A stretch of 64,000 bases of DNA from Neobacillus kokaensis (GCF_014656545.1 NZ_BNDS01000002.1:1-64000); one strand, 5' to 3'. Positions 53,575 through 63,120 are shown, counted from the first letter of the stretch. Notes: generated from the letters alone by a model not told the origin. Numbers and translations: made by a program.

Positions 53575-53649
53575 AGAATAAAGGAAGACTGTAAAGCTTG
53601 TTTTAATGAATTGTAAAGGTTTTGTAAATAAATATTGAGTTTTTGTAAA
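53575..53649 (-). promoter_or_regulatory. PhoP-box pst promoter
   Basis: On the minus strand four TTTACA hexamers (plus-strand TGTAAA at 53590, 53612, 53623 and 53644) are spaced 22, 11 and 21 bases apart, that is on one helix face at multiples of 11, the pattern bound by PhoP dimers. A -10-like TATTCT lies at 53575-53580, nine bases after the nearest box. This predicts PhoPR control of pstS onward. Confidence 0.85.
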
Positions 53650-53713
53650 TCACTTTATTAACATTACTATCATCTTTTGCAAAATTCATTCAAACTATGT
53701 ATTTCCTTAAACA

Positions 53714-53745
53714 AAAAACCTGCCTCCAATTCGAGACAGGTTTTT
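53714..53745 (-). terminator. Terminator after pbpA
   Basis: AAAAACCTGCCTC and GAGACAGGTTTTT form a stem with one mismatch and a six-base loop, nine bases past pbpA. Confidence 0.88.
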
Positions 53746-53753
53746 CAAAATTA

Positions 53754-55889
53754 TTATTGATCGGACTGATTTGTATCATTATTTTCTGGATTTTGTTCTT
53801 CCGATTTTTTTCCTTTATCTGTTTGCCGTTCTTTCTTTAGGTCAAAATAAGCATCCATGACTTGTTGACCGATTGTATTATTTATAGAAGGGCCACTTCC
53901 CTGATATGCCCACGGTACTACAACCGCCATGGCCACTTCCGGATTATTATATGGGGCAAAGCTGACAAGACTTAAGTTCATAACTGGTGTTCCCCATCTA
54001 CTGCGTTCAGAACCGTAATAAAACGCTTGAGCTGTCCCTGTTTTTCCGGCAGGATCATAGGACTTTCCTTTAAAATAGCCAGAAGCTGTACCATTACTGG
54101 TCTGCATGACCATGTGGAAGCCTTGTTGCACCCTCTTAATCCATTCATCTTTCATGTCAAGTCGGTTTAATACTTTAGGTTGAATCTCTTCGATTACTGG
54201 ACCTAATTCCTCCTTATCCATGACTGGTTCGCGGATTTCCTTGACGACATGCGGCTGCATCCGATTACCGCCATTAGCAATCGTCGAAACATATTGTGCA
54301 AGTTGGATCGGTGTATACGTGTCATACTGTCCGATGGCAAGGTCCATCAGTTTACCAGGAAGTGTTTCGGAACCTGGGTAACCGGTCATCTCATTAGGCA
54401 GGTCAATTCCAGTTCTTACGCCAAGGCCAAACTGACTGAATGATTTTCTGATAGTATTAAAGGCTGCCGAATTAATATCTATTGGTTGATTATACACATA
54501 ATGTCCCCCGGCAATTTTAAGTACCGTTTTAAACATATAAACGTTCGATGACACTTGAAGTGCCGTTAGGTCATTTATATTTCCAAAGTTTCTCCACGAT
54601 TTTTTTGCCGGTGTATCTTTAATTTTTACTGGTGCGTCCAATAAATAATCATTTGGGTGTATCACTCCAGTTTTATACCCTGTTAATATTGTTGCTCCCT
54701 TCACGGTAGACCCAACATTATAAGAGGTTGTAAACGTTCCTTGGGCATAGTCCTGCATTTCGAGTTTACCCGTCTCTTTATCCCTGATGAGCTCTTTTCC
54801 AGCAAGAGAGAGGATTTCACCCGTATGCGGATCCATTAAGACAACAAAGGCGCGATCCAATAAACCAGTACTGCCATATTGTCTTTTGGCTTTCCACATT
54901 TCATCCTCAATAATATTTTCAACCTTTTTCTGAAGCTCGGCATCAATTGTTAAGACAAGGTCTTTACCACGCTGACCTTCTGAGACGACTTCTTGTGATA
55001 AGACATTTCCAGCTTTATCTGTTTTATTAATCACCTTTGCCTTTTGTCCATGTAATACGTCTTCGTATTTATATTCAAGATAACTTTTACCGACACGGTC
55101 ATTACGGCTGTAATCCTTTGCCATATATTTTTCAAGACTTTCTTTTGGAAGCCCTTCTTCTGATGAAGAAACTTTTCCTAAAATGGTTTTTAACGTATCA
55201 CCAAATACATATTTTCGTTCCCAGTCAGTTGTGGTGTCAACACCAGGAAGGTTTTCCAAATTTTCACTAACAGCCGCAAATTCTTGTGGGGTTACATCCT
55301 TATTTTTAACAATTTGCGGGGCCAGCGCATAGCCGCTGTTCATTTTTTTAAAAATTGCTATAGCTTTGATTTCTTCTTTTGTATAATGATTAATCTCAGA
55401 TTCTTTGATTCTATCAAGCTGCAAATTATAGATTTTCTTATAATCCCATTTTTTATTGTCATATAAAGACCATTCTTTTTCCGTGATTAGCTCCTTTGCT
55501 TGCTCAGGATTTTTTATGATCCAATAGTCTTTTTTATCGCGGTCTCTAACTTTTTTAGTGTCAACATCCATGATTTTGGCAAGTTTCTCTGCTGTCTTCA
55601 CCATTTCCGTTTGACTTGTATTTTGATATTTTGTATAGGTAATCGCGTTCAACGGGGTATTATCCACTATAACTTTACCACTACGGTCAAACATTTTTCC
55701 ACGCGGTACTGGATTGCTGACAGTAATATCTTCCGTCCGCTCAATTTCCCGTTTAAAATCATCACCAAATACAATCTGTATCTCACCAAGACGAAGAATT
55801 AATATGGAAAACAATAAAAACACAACAAAGAATAACATGTTCAAGCGAAAAGGAACATGTGACTTTTTCTTTTTTTTCTTTTTATTCAA
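53754..55889 (-). CDS. pbpA: Penicillin-binding protein 2-type transpeptidase PbpA
   Basis: 711 residues (B. subtilis PbpA 716). A short cytoplasmic part of nine lysines and neighbours (NKKKKKKKSHVPFRLNM), one membrane anchor (about 16-38), a dimerisation domain, and a class B transpeptidase domain with the SxxK motif (STVK in YNVGSTVKGATIL), SSN, and KTGTA. It makes peptidoglycan cross-links in cell elongation. The C-terminal tail is hydrophilic. The start is TTG at 55889 with a modest AAAAGGATG site. Confidence 0.95.
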   Translation of the reverse strand: MNKKKKKKKSHVPFRLNMLFFVVFLLFSILILRLGEIQIVFGDDFKREIERTEDITVSNPVPRGKMFDRSGKVIVDNTPLNAITYTKYQNTSQTEMVKTAEKLAKIMDVDTKKVRDRDKKDYWIIKNPEQAKELITEKEWSLYDNKKWDYKKIYNLQLDRIKESEINHYTKEEIKAIAIFKKMNSGYALAPQIVKNKDVTPQEFAAVSENLENLPGVDTTTDWERKYVFGDTLKTILGKVSSSEEGLPKESLEKYMAKDYSRNDRVGKSYLEYKYEDVLHGQKAKVINKTDKAGNVLSQEVVSEGQRGKDLVLTIDAELQKKVENIIEDEMWKAKRQYGSTGLLDRAFVVLMDPHTGEILSLAGKELIRDKETGKLEMQDYAQGTFTTSYNVGSTVKGATILTGYKTGVIHPNDYLLDAPVKIKDTPAKKSWRNFGNINDLTALQVSSNVYMFKTVLKIAGGHYVYNQPIDINSAAFNTIRKSFSQFGLGVRTGIDLPNEMTGYPGSETLPGKLMDLAIGQYDTYTPIQLAQYVSTIANGGNRMQPHVVKEIREPVMDKEELGPVIEEIQPKVLNRLDMKDEWIKRVQQGFHMVMQTSNGTASGYFKGKSYDPAGKTGTAQAFYYGSERSRWGTPVMNLSLVSFAPYNNPEVAMAVVVPWAYQGSGPSINNTIGQQVMDAYFDLKKERQTDKGKKSEEQNPENNDTNQSDQ

Positions 55890-56010
55890 TGTTGATCAAC
55901 ACATCCTTTTCAAAGCATTTTCATAACCATGTTCTATTTTAGCTGATTAAGCAGCTTTTTTCTATGAAGAACCCTTGCCAATTTTTTTATAATAGGAGAA
56001 TAAAGAAAAT

Positions 56011-56037
56011 AGCGATGAGCTCTTTTAACTCATCGCG
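56011..56037 (-). terminator. Terminator at the end of yqgE
   Basis: GCGATGAG and CTCATCGC pair around TTAAAAGA on the minus strand, overlapping the last codons of yqgE. A mixed U-rich tail follows. Confidence 0.75.
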
Positions 56038-57253
56038 TTGGTATAGGTAAAGAAATTCGTTTCATGAAAAAATAAATGATTGTATGTCCAGCGCCCAAAA
56101 CTAACAACAGGATGGGTATACTTTTTTCTTCATTGAATAAAGTGATCGCTACAAGAAAAGCAAGAATTGATACCACCCTGCCAATATTCAAGAAAATCTC
56201 ACGGACAACGATGTATTCAATTCTCATCTCAGCTGCCTTCCACCCTAAACCGATCACATCATATGTAGTTGAAATATAAGGAACGAGGAGAAGCGGATAG
56301 GCAATGGCAATAATACCTGCATAAATTAATAATTTTGCATAGGTAACTTCCCAGACAATTAAAATGACAGCGGCATAAAGCAGTATTCCGCCAATGAGAA
56401 TCGCCTTTTTACGGAAATTCTTTTTAATAAGTCTCGAGGCGAGAAAGTAAGCAATAAATGAGATTCCCGAATTCAACAGCCCGTATGTACCTAGGGCCAT
56501 TTCGCTGCCCGTGGATATATAAACAAATACTGAGATAACAAATAGAAACGTTCCTTCTCTTAATCCTTGAAAGAAGTGGGCGTTTGTAACAAGACGCCAA
56601 TTTTTATTTTGTTTTCTTTCTTCAAAGATTCTTATAAAACAGTAATCTCCATGTGCCGGCCGCGGCTTCAACGAAAAGCTCAAGAAAACGGCTAATGCAA
56701 ATAGTGATAAGGATAAACCAAATACAATCGTATAACCGGTAAACTTCTCGAATCTTGTAATGATAATTCCGGCGGCTATAGGGCCAATCATTCCTCCAAA
56801 GGAAGATAAAATTCCCAAAAACCCGTTAAAAAAATCCCTAGTTTCCGGTTCCGTAATTTCAAAGGTTAACACATTGTAAGCAAGCCAATAAAAGCCGTAA
56901 CCTATTCCTAGAAGGCCGCCTAGAACTAGTAAAAAATCCGCTGCCCTTGTACCAGTTATTAGTACAGAAAGATAAAAAAGCGCCAAAAATATAACACCAA
57001 TTCTTAGAACAATAACCCGGTCAATTTTTTTTGCCCACCGCCCTGCCAAAATAAAGGTTAAAGGCTGCAGCACAACAACTGCCAAATTATACAGAGCCAG
57101 GTCCGAATACTTGCCCGTTTGTTTCCATAAGTAAATGTTCACAAATGTATTCGACAGTGCCACACTTAGTGAATATAAACCACCGATAAATAGTAATAAT
57201 GATAAGTCTTTTGTTAACTCGACATCACCTAGAAATTTAAACTTTTTTGCCAT
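56030..57253 (-). CDS. yqgE: MFS transporter YqgE
   Basis: 407 residues with 12 predicted helices of the major facilitator type. The first loop has the family motif region (LAGRWAKKIDRVIVLRIG). The substrate is unknown. Its position beside pbpA and sodA matches yqgE in B. subtilis. I start it at the ATG at 57251-57253 after AGGGGAG; the preceding in-frame TTG is closer to the site. Confidence 0.9.
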   Translation of the reverse strand: MAKKFKFLGDVELTKDLSLLLFIGGLYSLSVALSNTFVNIYLWKQTGKYSDLALYNLAVVVLQPLTFILAGRWAKKIDRVIVLRIGVIFLALFYLSVLITGTRAADFLLVLGGLLGIGYGFYWLAYNVLTFEITEPETRDFFNGFLGILSSFGGMIGPIAAGIIITRFEKFTGYTIVFGLSLSLFALAVFLSFSLKPRPAHGDYCFIRIFEERKQNKNWRLVTNAHFFQGLREGTFLFVISVFVYISTGSEMALGTYGLLNSGISFIAYFLASRLIKKNFRKKAILIGGILLYAAVILIVWEVTYAKLLIYAGIIAIAYPLLLVPYISTTYDVIGLGWKAAEMRIEYIVVREIFLNIGRVVSILAFLVAITLFNEEKSIPILLLVLGAGHTIIYFFMKRISLPIPTR

Positions 57254-57323
57254 CAAAAACTCCCCTTTTTCTTAACAGGTAGTTTTCAACAAGGCCATTG
57301 TTCTTATTCACATTTAAGGGAAA

Positions 57324-57354
57324 TAAAAAAAGACAGCCGAGGCTGCCTTTTTTA
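57324..57354 (-). terminator. Terminator after sodA
   Basis: AAAAAAGACAGCC and GGCTGCCTTTTTT form the stem with one mismatch, with A and T tracts on both sides. It is 14 bases past sodA. Confidence 0.85.
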
Positions 57355-57367
57355 TTTAAGGATTAAA

Positions 57368-57976
57368 TTATTTTGCTGCGCTGTAAAGTTTAGCAACTTC
57401 ATCCCAGTTTACTACATTCCAGAATGCGCCAATGTAGTCAGGGCGTTTGTTTTGATATTTTAAATAGTAAGCATGCTCCCACACATCAAGACCAAGGATT
57501 GGAGTTTTACCTTCCATCAAAGGATTATCTTGGTTTGGAGTGCTTGTTACTTCTAATTCGCCGTTGTTTACAGCAAGCCAAGCCCAGCCGGAACCGAAAC
57601 GAGTTGTAGCTGCCTTTGTAAACTCATCTTTGAAGTTTTCGAAGCTGCCAAATTTGCTGTTAATCGCATCAGCTAGTTCACCACTCGGTGCGCCTCCGCC
57701 ATTTGGAGAAAGAATTGTCCAGAACAATGAGTGGTTAGCATGACCGCCGCCGTTGTTACGAACTGCAGTGCGAGCTGCTTCAGGAACTGCATCTAAATTA
57801 GAAATAACTTCTTCAACTGATTTAGAAAGCAATTCTTCATTACCAGCTAGGGCATTGTTTAAATTAGTCACATATGTGTTGTGATGTCTTGTGTGGTGAA
57901 TGTTCATTGTTTCTTTATCAATGTGTGGTTCTAGTGCATCTTCTGCATAAGGTAATTTTGGTAATTCAAATGCCAT
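57368..57976 (-). CDS. sodA: Manganese superoxide dismutase
   Basis: 202 residues of the Mn/Fe SOD family. Metal ligands are His in [12 protein letters not shown], His in [10 protein letters not shown], Asp and His in [13 protein letters not shown]. The GGGGA-type signature ([14 protein letters not shown]) favours manganese. It removes superoxide in the cytoplasm. The ATG follows AGGAGGAAT. It is divergent from fnr. Confidence 0.97.
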   Translation of the reverse strand: MAFELPKLPYAEDALEPHIDKETMNIHHTRHHNTYVTNLNNALAGNEELLSKSVEEVISNLDAVPEAARTAVRNNGGGHANHSLFWTILSPNGGGAPSGELADAINSKFGSFENFKDEFTKAATTRFGSGWAWLAVNNGELEVTSTPNQDNPLMEGKTPILGLDVWEHAYYLKYQNKRPDYIGAFWNVVNWDEVAKLYSAAK

Positions 57977-58317
57977 GGATAATTCCTCCTATGTAATATA
58001 TTTTTTGGCTTTAGCCGTCATCTTAAAAGAATTATGATTTAAGAATTCTTCTAAAGCGTTACTTTTAAGATACCAAAGTTAACCATGAGATTCAAATAAA
58101 AAGCTTTGTTTCACCATATTTAAAATATCCATAACCCCAGAATTTATTCGGTTAATTCATCTTTCGAAAAATTGTCATGATTGATCTAAACTGCATGCTA
58201 TCTGTACTTTTTGTTATATGTCCGAGAAACAGTTTCCATTTTATGTAATATCCATATTGACAATATAATAGCAATTTCTTTTAATCAAGTTACAAAGGTA
58301 CTAGAGGAGTGACACAG
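57977..58317. other. Divergent promoter region between sodA and fnr
   Basis: 341 bases without a gene. It holds the fnr promoter at its right end and the sodA promoter at its left. A diverged repeat of TTAAAAGAATT and AAGAATTCTT lies near 58025-58050. I could not identify a clear Fur, PerR or Fnr site. Confidence 0.5.
58257..58285 (+). promoter_or_regulatory. Sigma-A-type promoter of fnr
   Basis: TTGACA (58257-58262), a 17-base spacer and TTTAAT (58280-58285), about 33 bases before the fnr start codon. A consensus -35 and near-consensus -10. Confidence 0.65.
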
Positions 58318-59013
58318 ATGGATGAAACCAGCTATTCTATTAATCATTTATTGCTGCAATTTTTCAAAAAAATCGCTCCTGTTCAAAAGGTAAAAGCAGG
58401 TTCAGTCCTGTTTCAGGAGAAAGATTCCGTTCAATATATTTACCTGTTAATAACCGGAAGCATTGCCCTTGGAAGGGTTCATTTACGGGGAAAAGAGTTT
58501 ATCCTAAAATTATTAAATGAACAAGAAGTAATTATTGAATATCCATTATTTAAAGCAAATCCTCATTATCAATTTTATGCAAAAACGCTGACAGATTGCG
58601 AACTTCTAATGATAAAAAGAGAGTTGTTTGAAGACTATGTGTTAACAGATACAGAAGCCATGAATGCGCTTGTTTCCTGGTTAAGCACTGGCTACCTAAA
58701 AGCACAAATGAAATGCCAAGACTTGATTATGAATGGTAAAAAAGGCAGCCTATATTCGATTCTAATCCGCTTATGTAATTCATATGGAGTCATGACCAAG
58801 GATGGAATTCTTATTGATTTGCCTTTAACACACCAGGAATTAGCCAATTTAACCTATGGGACAAGAGAAGTCGTCCAGCGTTCGTTAAAAGATTTACGGG
58901 AAATAGGTGTGATTACCTATGAAAACCAAAAATTCACAATCAACAACCTGGGATATTTGAAAGAAGCAGTCGATTGTCAAAACTGCTCATACGAAATTTG
59001 TGGAATTAATTAA
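58318..59013 (+). CDS. fnr: Anaerobic regulator Fnr (C-terminal Fe-S type)
   Basis: 231 residues: an N-terminal cyclic-nucleotide-like beta roll, a dimer helix, a Crp-type helix-turn-helix (LTHQELANLTYGTREVVQRS), and a C-terminal tail with C-x2-C-x4-C (DCQNCSYEIC). That Cys pattern matches B. subtilis Fnr, where three Cys and one Asp hold a 4Fe-4S cluster sensing oxygen; the text GKKGSLYSILIRLCNSYGV is also shared. It would switch on anaerobic respiration. I start it at the ATG at 58318-58320 after AGAGGAG. Confidence 0.88.
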   Translation: MDETSYSINHLLLQFFKKIAPVQKVKAGSVLFQEKDSVQYIYLLITGSIALGRVHLRGKEFILKLLNEQEVIIEYPLFKANPHYQFYAKTLTDCELLMIKRELFEDYVLTDTEAMNALVSWLSTGYLKAQMKCQDLIMNGKKGSLYSILIRLCNSYGVMTKDGILIDLPLTHQELANLTYGTREVVQRSLKDLREIGVITYENQKFTINNLGYLKEAVDCQNCSYEICGIN

Positions 59014-59017
59014 TGTT

Positions 59018-59048
59018 AACCGCCGCCTTCAGTAGGACGGCGGTTACT
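59018..59048 (+). terminator. Terminator after fnr
   Basis: AACCGCCG and CGGCGGTT form a GC-rich stem around a 12-base loop. The U run is weak. Confidence 0.7.
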
Positions 59049-59123
59049 CGTTTGAGCTCATTCTTGTATATCATCTGGACAAAGGCTAAAATAGAATGGT
59101 GAATCTATTTTAAGGTGGTCTTT

Positions 59124-59897
59124 ATGAATATTTTTAAGCAGCTAGTCAAAAGTATCTATTCCCCAAGGGATATTGCCTTATTTCGTTTTCAAGGAATTGG
59201 GAAAACCATCCTTTATGTTTTCCTCTTAACTTTTATATCAGTTTTACCTTCCATTGTTTATTTAAGCTCAGCATTATCTACTGGACTTGATTCTGCAAAA
59301 GCTTTTATTCAAGAGGAAGCTCCTGATTTTTCTATTAAAAATGGTCAATTATCAGCAAAGACAGAAGTGCCGGTTACCATTAATAACGAAGGTTTTACCT
59401 TTTTTCTCGATCCTACAGGAACTATTTCCTCAGAAGATGTTGCTAATGAAGGAAATGCCTTTGGACTATTAAAGGATGAATTTGTCTTAGCAGCCGGCGG
59501 GCAAAGTGAAACTTATGCATATTCGATGATGGAAGGACTGAACATCAATAATAATGAACTTCTTAATTTAATTGATAGTATCAGTGGCTTAAAGGGAATC
59601 ATCATACCGGTTATTTCGATTTTCATTTATTTATTTTCAAGCGCATCAAGCTTTATTGAAGTTTCCATTCTTGCCCTTATTGGTTTAGCATTAAAAAACT
59701 TAGCCGGAAGAAAGCTTACCTACCGCCATTTGTGGAGAATGGCAGCCTATAGTGAAACACTTCCGACTTTATTTTTCACTATTATGGCAGCGCTAAAGAC
59801 AACAGTTCCTAATACCTTCTTCATCAACTGGTTTGTCGCCATTATCGTTTTACTATTAGCAATTAAAGAAATTCCAAGACCTAAAAAAGCAGCTTAA
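59124..59897 (+). CDS. yqgB: DUF1189 family membrane protein YqgB
   Basis: 257 residues with an N-terminal helix (about 26-46), an exported domain of about 110 residues, and a C-terminal group of three or four helices. The start text MNIFKQLVKSIYSPRDIALF is typical of DUF1189. Its function is unknown. The ATG at 59124 follows TAAGGTGG. It lies between fnr and yqfZ; yqgC, expected here in B. subtilis, is absent. Confidence 0.88.
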   Translation: MNIFKQLVKSIYSPRDIALFRFQGIGKTILYVFLLTFISVLPSIVYLSSALSTGLDSAKAFIQEEAPDFSIKNGQLSAKTEVPVTINNEGFTFFLDPTGTISSEDVANEGNAFGLLKDEFVLAAGGQSETYAYSMMEGLNINNNELLNLIDSISGLKGIIIPVISIFIYLFSSASSFIEVSILALIGLALKNLAGRKLTYRHLWRMAAYSETLPTLFFTIMAALKTTVPNTFFINWFVAIIVLLLAIKEIPRPKKAA

Positions 59898-59905
59898 GCT
59901 GCTCA

Positions 59906-59937
59906 GGCTGTCGAAAAACTTTCGATAGCCTTTTATT
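59906..59937 (+). terminator. Terminator after yqgB
   Basis: GGCTGTCGAAA and TTTCGATAGCC form an 11-pair stem with a three-base loop, then TTTTATTTTA. Confidence 0.88.
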
Positions 59938-60184
59938 TTATATAATTTCTTTAACAATTCGCCGCGTTAATTTACTATAATCTTATTAAAATATAGGCCT
60001 TTCAACGGGCCAGTTAGCAGGGACAATCTTTTAATAAATACATATTATGTTCTGATAAAATGAAAAACAGCCGAGAAAAATACCCTGTCTCTACAATTAG
60101 AGTAGCCTTAAGCTGCTTTTTTTTGTTCTATTTATACACGGACAAGCATACGTATGTACAAATTCACTTATGGAGGCCTGTCCG
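59938..60184. other. Region before yqfZ with a possible leader hairpin
   Basis: 247 bases without a supported gene. From 60066 (AACAGCC) to 60124 (GGCTGCTTTTTTTT reading GCCTTAAGCTGC then T8) there is terminator-like text that could end an RNA starting near 60000. Its pairing is weak in my reading. It may be a leader of yqfZ or a small RNA. Confidence 0.35.
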
Positions 60185-60520
60185 ATGAAGAATTTAGTTG
60201 GAATCCTATTCGCTGTATTAGTCATTTACGTTATTTATTTCGATTTAACCGTCGGCACCCTGCCCTCCTCCGCGGTAACCCAGGAAGAAGCAGTTAAAAC
60301 AACTATTCAAAAACCTACAGTTGACTTACCTTCTTTTCAAGCTACAGTTAAGCCAGGACAAACTGTTATTTCCATAGTTGAGCACGAGCTAGGCAAATCA
60401 CTACCGGTCTCTATTACCGATTTAATCAACGACTTCAAAATTTTAAACCCTGGGAAATCCCCGGAAAAAATTCAAATAGGTTCTACATATCATTTTCCGG
60501 ATTACGGGAAACTAAGATGA
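60185..60520 (+). CDS. yqfZ: Small membrane-anchored protein YqfZ, LysM-like
   Basis: 111 residues: an N-terminal signal anchor (about 4-20) followed by a LysM-like part (TVKPGQTVISIVEHELGKS, then LNPGKSPEKIQIGSTYHFP). The core resembles LysM in the pattern G-x-T-v-x-S-i and LNPG-x7-I-x-i-G. It matches YqfZ by position before ispG. I start it at the ATG at 60185, eight bases after GGAGG; the upstream ATG at 60170 overlaps that site. Confidence 0.85.
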   Translation: MKNLVGILFAVLVIYVIYFDLTVGTLPSSAVTQEEAVKTTIQKPTVDLPSFQATVKPGQTVISIVEHELGKSLPVSITDLINDFKILNPGKSPEKIQIGSTYHFPDYGKLR

Positions 60521-60620
60521 GGAAACCTTATTCTTGTCAAAAATAGAGGAACATTGATACAATATCATTGATTTGTTTTTATCCCTGCTTATTGAAATCA
60601 TTTAAAGGGGCGAATTACAC

Positions 60621-61730
60621 GTGGGTGAAATTATACATCGTACTAAAACCCGTCCGATTAAAGTTGGCAATTTAACAATCGGCGGGAATAATGAAATAAT
60701 TATTCAAAGCATGACAACAACCAAGACACATGATGTCGAGGCAACAGTTGCCGAGATTAAACGGTTAGAAGATGCAGGCTGCCAAATTGTTCGTGTTGCA
60801 TGTCCGGATGAGCGTGCCGCAAATGCCATTGCTGATATCAAAAAACGGATCAATATTCCGCTTGTCGTTGATATTCACTTCGATTACAAGTTAGCTCTCA
60901 AGGCAATAGAGGGCGGTGCAGATAAAATCAGAATTAACCCCGGCAATATCGGCAGACGGGAAAAAGTAGAAGCTGTCGTTAAAGCTGCTAAAGAACGCGG
61001 TATTCCAATTCGAATCGGTGTGAATGCTGGTTCATTAGAAAAAAGAATCCTCGATAAGTACGGTTATCCAACCGCTGATGGAATGGTAGAAAGCGCCCTT
61101 CATCATATCAAAATTCTTGAGGACTTAGATTTTCACGACATTATTGTTTCAATGAAGGCATCTGATGTTAATCTTGCCATTGAAGCATATGAAAAAGCAG
61201 CTCAAGCATTTGATTATCCGCTGCATTTAGGGATTACGGAATCAGGAACATTATTCTCCGGCACAGTTAAAAGTGCTGCAGGCCTTGGAGCTATCATTAG
61301 TAAAGGAATTGGAAATACGCTTCGTGTCTCCTTAAGTGCAGATCCAGTGGAAGAGGTGAAAGTAGCACGGGAACTATTAAAAGTATTCCATCTTTCATCA
61401 AACGCAGCAACATTGATTTCCTGTCCAACATGCGGAAGGATCGAAATCGATCTCATCAGCATTGCCAATGAAGTCGAAGAATATATCTCAAATATTAAAG
61501 CACCAATTAAAGTTTCAGTTCTCGGCTGTGCCGTTAACGGACCTGGTGAAGCACGTGAAGCTGATATCGGCATCGCCGGTGCCCGAGGTGAAGGCCTGTT
61601 ATTTAGAAAAGGCGAGATCGTTCGTAAAGTACCAGAAGCACAAATGGTTGAAGAATTGAAAAAAGAAATTGACAAGATTGCAGAAGAATATTTTCAGAAA
61701 AAAGCAGAGGAAGAAAAGGTATCTAAATAA
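60621..61730 (+). CDS. ispG: 4-hydroxy-3-methylbut-2-enyl diphosphate synthase IspG
   Basis: 369 residues. The Fe-S ligands Cys-x2-Cys in [14 protein letters not shown] and Cys in [12 protein letters not shown] hold a 4Fe-4S cluster; the TIM-barrel part is nearly identical to B. subtilis IspG. It reduces MEcPP to HMBPP in the MEP isoprenoid pathway. The start is GTG at 60621, after AAAGGGG. It stands alone with its own terminator. Confidence 0.97.
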   Translation: MGEIIHRTKTRPIKVGNLTIGGNNEIIIQSMTTTKTHDVEATVAEIKRLEDAGCQIVRVACPDERAANAIADIKKRINIPLVVDIHFDYKLALKAIEGGADKIRINPGNIGRREKVEAVVKAAKERGIPIRIGVNAGSLEKRILDKYGYPTADGMVESALHHIKILEDLDFHDIIVSMKASDVNLAIEAYEKAAQAFDYPLHLGITESGTLFSGTVKSAAGLGAIISKGIGNTLRVSLSADPVEEVKVARELLKVFHLSSNAATLISCPTCGRIEIDLISIANEVEEYISNIKAPIKVSVLGCAVNGPGEAREADIGIAGARGEGLLFRKGEIVRKVPEAQMVEELKKEIDKIAEEYFQKKAEEEKVSK

Positions 61731-61735
61731 ATGTA

Positions 61736-61766
61736 AAAAACCCGGTAAGAACTACCGGGTTTTCTT
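61736..61766 (+). terminator. Terminator after ispG
   Basis: AACCCGGTA and TACCGGGTT pair, then TTCTTTT. It also serves the convergent yqfX. Confidence 0.9.
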
Positions 61767-61790
61767 TTAGCCATGATTATATGGCCAATT

Positions 61791-62330
61791 TTAGAAAAAT
61801 GGAAGAATAAAGATACCGACAATAATCGATACCGCTCCAATACCAATTGCCCAAGCGCCAAGTCCTTCGGCACCTCTCTTTCTTGCCACAAATCCAAGTA
61901 CAATTCCAGCGGCACCAAAAAGAATCGGCAATACAAACAGCGATAATATTGATAATGCTAAAGCAACCGTCCCTAAACCTGCACCGCCTGCAGCTCTTTC
62001 CCTGTTGACGTCTCGCTCTCTTTCACGGAATACCGGAACTGGAGCCGCAATCTCAGCAGCCGTTTCTTCCTGATAATCCCTTGACCGAATCGGAACAGCC
62101 TCACCTCTTTGCGGTACATCATCATCCTTCTTAAGTGAAACCCTAAGTGGAACCGAGGCACCTATTTCCGTGGCTGTCTCTTCATTAAAGCTTGAGGTTT
62201 GAGCTGGTACAGGTAGATTGTTATGAGAAGCAACTTCCTCCCTCATATCAGAAGGATAACTTGGTATTCCCTCACCAATCGAGGAACCCTTGAAAGCTTC
62301 TTGCACGTTTGTATCTCGTTCATCTGCCAA
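61791..62330 (-). CDS. yqfX: YqfX-like membrane protein with internal repeats
   Basis: 179 residues (B. subtilis YqfX is shorter, about 129). The first 110 residues are hydrophilic and low-complexity, with related blocks EETATEIGASVPLR and EETAAEIAAPVPVF. Then come two transmembrane helices (about 117-145 and 155-178), as in DUF4190-type proteins (GLGTVALALSILSLFVLPIL). Its function is unknown. The variable repeat region may have grown by duplication. The minus-strand ATG is at 62328-62330. Confidence 0.82.
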   Translation of the reverse strand: MADERDTNVQEAFKGSSIGEGIPSYPSDMREEVASHNNLPVPAQTSSFNEETATEIGASVPLRVSLKKDDDVPQRGEAVPIRSRDYQEETAAEIAAPVPVFRERERDVNRERAAGGAGLGTVALALSILSLFVLPILFGAAGIVLGFVARKRGAEGLGAWAIGIGAVSIIVGIFILPFF

Positions 62331-62523
62331 TTAGCATCCCTCGCTTTCAGTAATAGGAGCATTTATTATTGTTTACCAAACGAGTCCTTTTACTATGTCA
62401 ATGTTTGACTAAAATAGTTAGTTATTTCATTTTTCGACAAATTTTTATAAAAAATTATCTTTATCATTCATTTTTCTTTGGTAAAATTAAAAGTAACGTA
62501 AAGCATTGAAGGTGGAGCATATA

Positions 62524-63120
62524 ATGAAAAAAAGATTTGGAATCGACATAGATGGGACGGTTACATGCCCAACATCCCTTATTCCTTTTATTAATAAAGC
62601 ATTTAACATGAATATTACCTACGAAGAAATAAATCAATATGATTTAACACCATTCGTCAATGTTTCGAGCGATGTGTTTGCCAGCTGGTTCTCGGAAAAT
62701 GAACCTATAATCTATCAAGGCTCACCTATTGCAGCGGGAGCTAAGAAGGCTTTAAATAAATGGAAAAACGTGCATGAATTATTTTTCATCAGCGCCCGCG
62801 GCCCTCATTTACTGGAGGTTACAGAAAAATGGTTTATTGACCATGGCTTGACGTTTGATCATATTGAACTAATTGGTTCACATGACAAAATAGAAACGGC
62901 AAAGAAACACAATATCGACATCTTTTTCGAGGATAAGCATGATAATGCCGTCGCAATTCATGAGGAATGCCATATCCCTGTCGTACTATTTGATACTCCC
63001 TATAACCAAGATCCAATTCCTAATGGTGTCATTCGTGTGAATAATTGGAACGAAGCATTAAAGTGGGTTGAGAATTGGTTAATTCAGCAGAAGAATCCAT
63101 ATCAGATAGCTTTTTCATAG
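62524..63120 (+). CDS. yqfW: HAD-family 5'(3')-nucleotidase YqfW
   Basis: 198 residues of the 5'-deoxynucleotidase HAD group. The catalytic motif FGIDIDGTVT lies at the N-terminus, motif II in FFISARG, and motif III/IV in DIFFEDKHDNA. It should remove phosphate from nucleotides or small substrates. I start it at the ATG at 62524 after GGTGGAG; an open frame starts six codons earlier without a site. It ends at a terminator shared with zur. Confidence 0.93.
   Translation: MKKRFGIDIDGTVTCPTSLIPFINKAFNMNITYEEINQYDLTPFVNVSSDVFASWFSENEPIIYQGSPIAAGAKKALNKWKNVHELFFISARGPHLLEVTEKWFIDHGLTFDHIELIGSHDKIETAKKHNIDIFFEDKHDNAVAIHEECHIPVVLFDTPYNQDPIPNGVIRVNNWNEALKWVENWLIQQKNPYQIAFS

Noticed and set aside
57977..58080. 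A PerR or Fur box upstream of sodA
   Set aside because: The AT-rich inverted repeat does not fit either consensus beyond chance.
59938..60184. A T-box leader
   Set aside because: No T-box core sequence is present, and yqfZ is not an amino-acid gene.
61214..61675. A 153-codon open frame antisense to ispG
   Set aside because: Shadow of ispG with no start signal.
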